Shown piece by piece: positions 5,801 to 6,452 of a DNA stretch of 6,452 bases. Every line of letters starts with the position of its first letter. Within the stretch, counting starts at the first letter, position 1. The notes under the pieces were generated by a model. The model ran no database searches, was not told the origin of the DNA, and saw only the letters and a list, made by a program, of their open reading frames with translations. Source of the stretch: Nitrospira sp. (GTDB lineage Bacteria; Nitrospirota; Nitrospiria; Nitrospirales; Nitrospiraceae); the NCBI GenBank assembly GCA_025361385.1, contig JANYAJ010000352.1:1-6452 (forward strand). Direction: 5' to 3'. A program made the translations under genes and the position numbers.

Positions 5801-6201
5801 AAATCCTGCCTCATAGTCTGCCTCTGTAACGCCTCAATGACCGGACGATCTGCCGGGGGAAACTCAAAGCCTCCCAATTCGTGAGGCCAGACCCATCGGA
5901 TCTCCACACAGTCCATCGCCGTGGCATCCCCACTCTCGATCCGGCAATGGAAAAAATGCAGTTCCACAGTTTTCTCCGCATACTCATGCCGAACGATCTG
6001 AAAGGGGACCGGTACATCGATATGAATATTCAGTTCCTCGAACAACTCCCGCTGCAGACAGGCTTCCAATGTTTCGTCCAGCTCGCGCTTGCCACCTGGA
6101 AACACCCAAAAACCAGCCAAATGTACGCCCGGTTTCCGCCGGGCAATCAAGTAGCGGCCCTCACAATAAATAAGCCCGGCAGCGACTTCAACGACCTTCA
6201 T
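5797..6201 (-). CDS. mutT: MutT-type Nudix hydrolase (8-oxo-dGTP pyrophosphohydrolase candidate)
   Basis: A 134-residue cytoplasmic Nudix protein, the usual size for MutT. The Nudix box runs from G37 to I59: G37, E43, R51, E52, E55 and E56 all match GX5EX7REUXEEXGU. The only departure is Asn58 where Gly is usual, a non-catalytic position. The N-terminal strand AAGLIYCEGRYLIARRKPG and the FWVFPGGKRE segment are typical of MutT and its close relatives. Expected role: hydrolysis of 8-oxo-dGTP to the monophosphate so that it is not incorporated opposite A. The position 19 bp after mutY supports this, but Nudix specificity is hard to read from sequence, and a CTP or other dNTP pyrophosphatase is possible. 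The ATG at 6199-6201 has only a weak, distant purine stretch upstream. Its 3' end overlaps the exonuclease start by 4 bp. Confidence 0.86.
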   Translation of the reverse strand: MKVVEVAAGLIYCEGRYLIARRKPGVHLAGFWVFPGGKRELDETLEACLQRELFEELNIHIDVPVPFQIVRHEYAEKTVELHFFHCRIESGDATAMDCVEIRWVWPHELGGFEFPPADRPVIEALQRQTMRQDL

Positions 6202-6220
6202 AGCGAGCCGACATCCCTGG

Positions 6221-6452
6221 CTACTTCTGATTGAAGGGGTACGTCTTACAGAATGATTTCATCGGACACTCTCGACAGGATGGATTCCTTGCGGAGCAAC
6301 AGGTCGCCCCGAAGTCCATGATCGCCTGATTGAAGTCATAGCCTTTCCCACGCGGAATCAGTGCCTCAGACAATTCCCAGAGCTTCGGCTTCTGCGCCTT
6401 AGGATCGCCCTTCGCAACGAACACCCGGTGTAACACCCGAATCACATTCGTA
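6221..6452 (-). CDS. mutY: adenine DNA glycosylase MutY, C-terminal part (5' end outside window)
   Basis: The last 76 residues of a MutY glycosylase, with the frame open through the right edge (TNVIRVLHRVF is the first visible sequence). MutY removes adenine mispaired with 8-oxoG, the partner activity to MutT. FNQAIMDFGATCC is the MutY signature preceding the cluster and distinguishes it from endonuclease III. The four ligands form CX6CX2CX5C in CCSARNPSCRECPMKSFC, binding a 4Fe-4S cluster. Only eight residues (KTYPFNQK) follow the last cysteine, whereas enterobacterial MutY continues for more than 100 residues as a Nudix-like 8-oxoG recognition domain, so this is a short form. The adjacent Nudix gene is in another frame, so the domain has not been lost through a single stop codon. 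The catalytic residues lie outside the window. It heads the minus-strand repair operon as far as visible. Confidence 0.92.
   Translation of the reverse strand, partial: TNVIRVLHRVFVAKGDPKAQKPKLWELSEALIPRGKGYDFNQAIMDFGATCCSARNPSCRECPMKSFCKTYPFNQK

Overview
The window is an ordinary-looking chromosomal stretch, moderately GC-rich apart from one AT-rich island. It carries bacterial housekeeping genes mixed with lineage-specific exported proteins. The gene complement (AmpG-type permease, MiaB, MutY/MutT, and two exported proteins whose style I associate with Nitrospira) suggests Nitrospirota, probably Nitrospira. That assignment is inference from protein character, not a database match. I see no mobile element, CRISPR array, tRNA or rRNA.

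Layout. (1) Bases 1-197, plus strand: the 3' end of a small multi-pass membrane protein. It converges on and overlaps by 6 bp an AmpG-like muropeptide permease (192-1460, minus). (2) Upstream of ampG on the same strand is a short exported protein of unknown function (about 1598-2005, minus). Its promoter region diverges from that of miaB. (3) miaB (2154-3524, plus) encodes the methylthiotransferase that completes ms2i6A at position 37 of tRNAs. Its near-perfect -10 box lies only 9 bp from the ATG, so the mRNA may be leaderless. (4) A 430-bp gene-free stretch (3525-3954) holds a perfect 8-bp hairpin, an AT-rich island and a C-rich, G-poor tract. (5) It leads into two plus-strand genes with good Shine-Dalgarno sites: a 43-residue single-pass membrane micropeptide (3955-4086) and a coiled-coil lipoprotein (4160-5077). 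(6) Converging on the lipoprotein is a tightly packed minus-strand operon, transcribed from right to left: mutY (3' end only), a MutT-type Nudix hydrolase, and a stand-alone PolB-like 3'-5' exonuclease.

How the genes work together. The mutY-mutT-exonuclease cassette is the clearest functional unit: adenine removal opposite 8-oxoG, sanitation of the oxidised nucleotide pool, and a proofreading-type exonuclease, with the last two genes coupled by an ATGA overlap. This MutY ends right after its iron-sulfur cluster and lacks the usual C-terminal Nudix-like domain, while a catalytically complete Nudix protein is encoded next to it. The micropeptide and lipoprotein look like a two-gene envelope unit of unknown role. 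I do not see a clearly new defence or mobile system. The best leads are the exonuclease-containing GO cassette, the micropeptide/lipoprotein pair with its unusual leader, and the exported protein with degenerate calcium-loop-like motifs.
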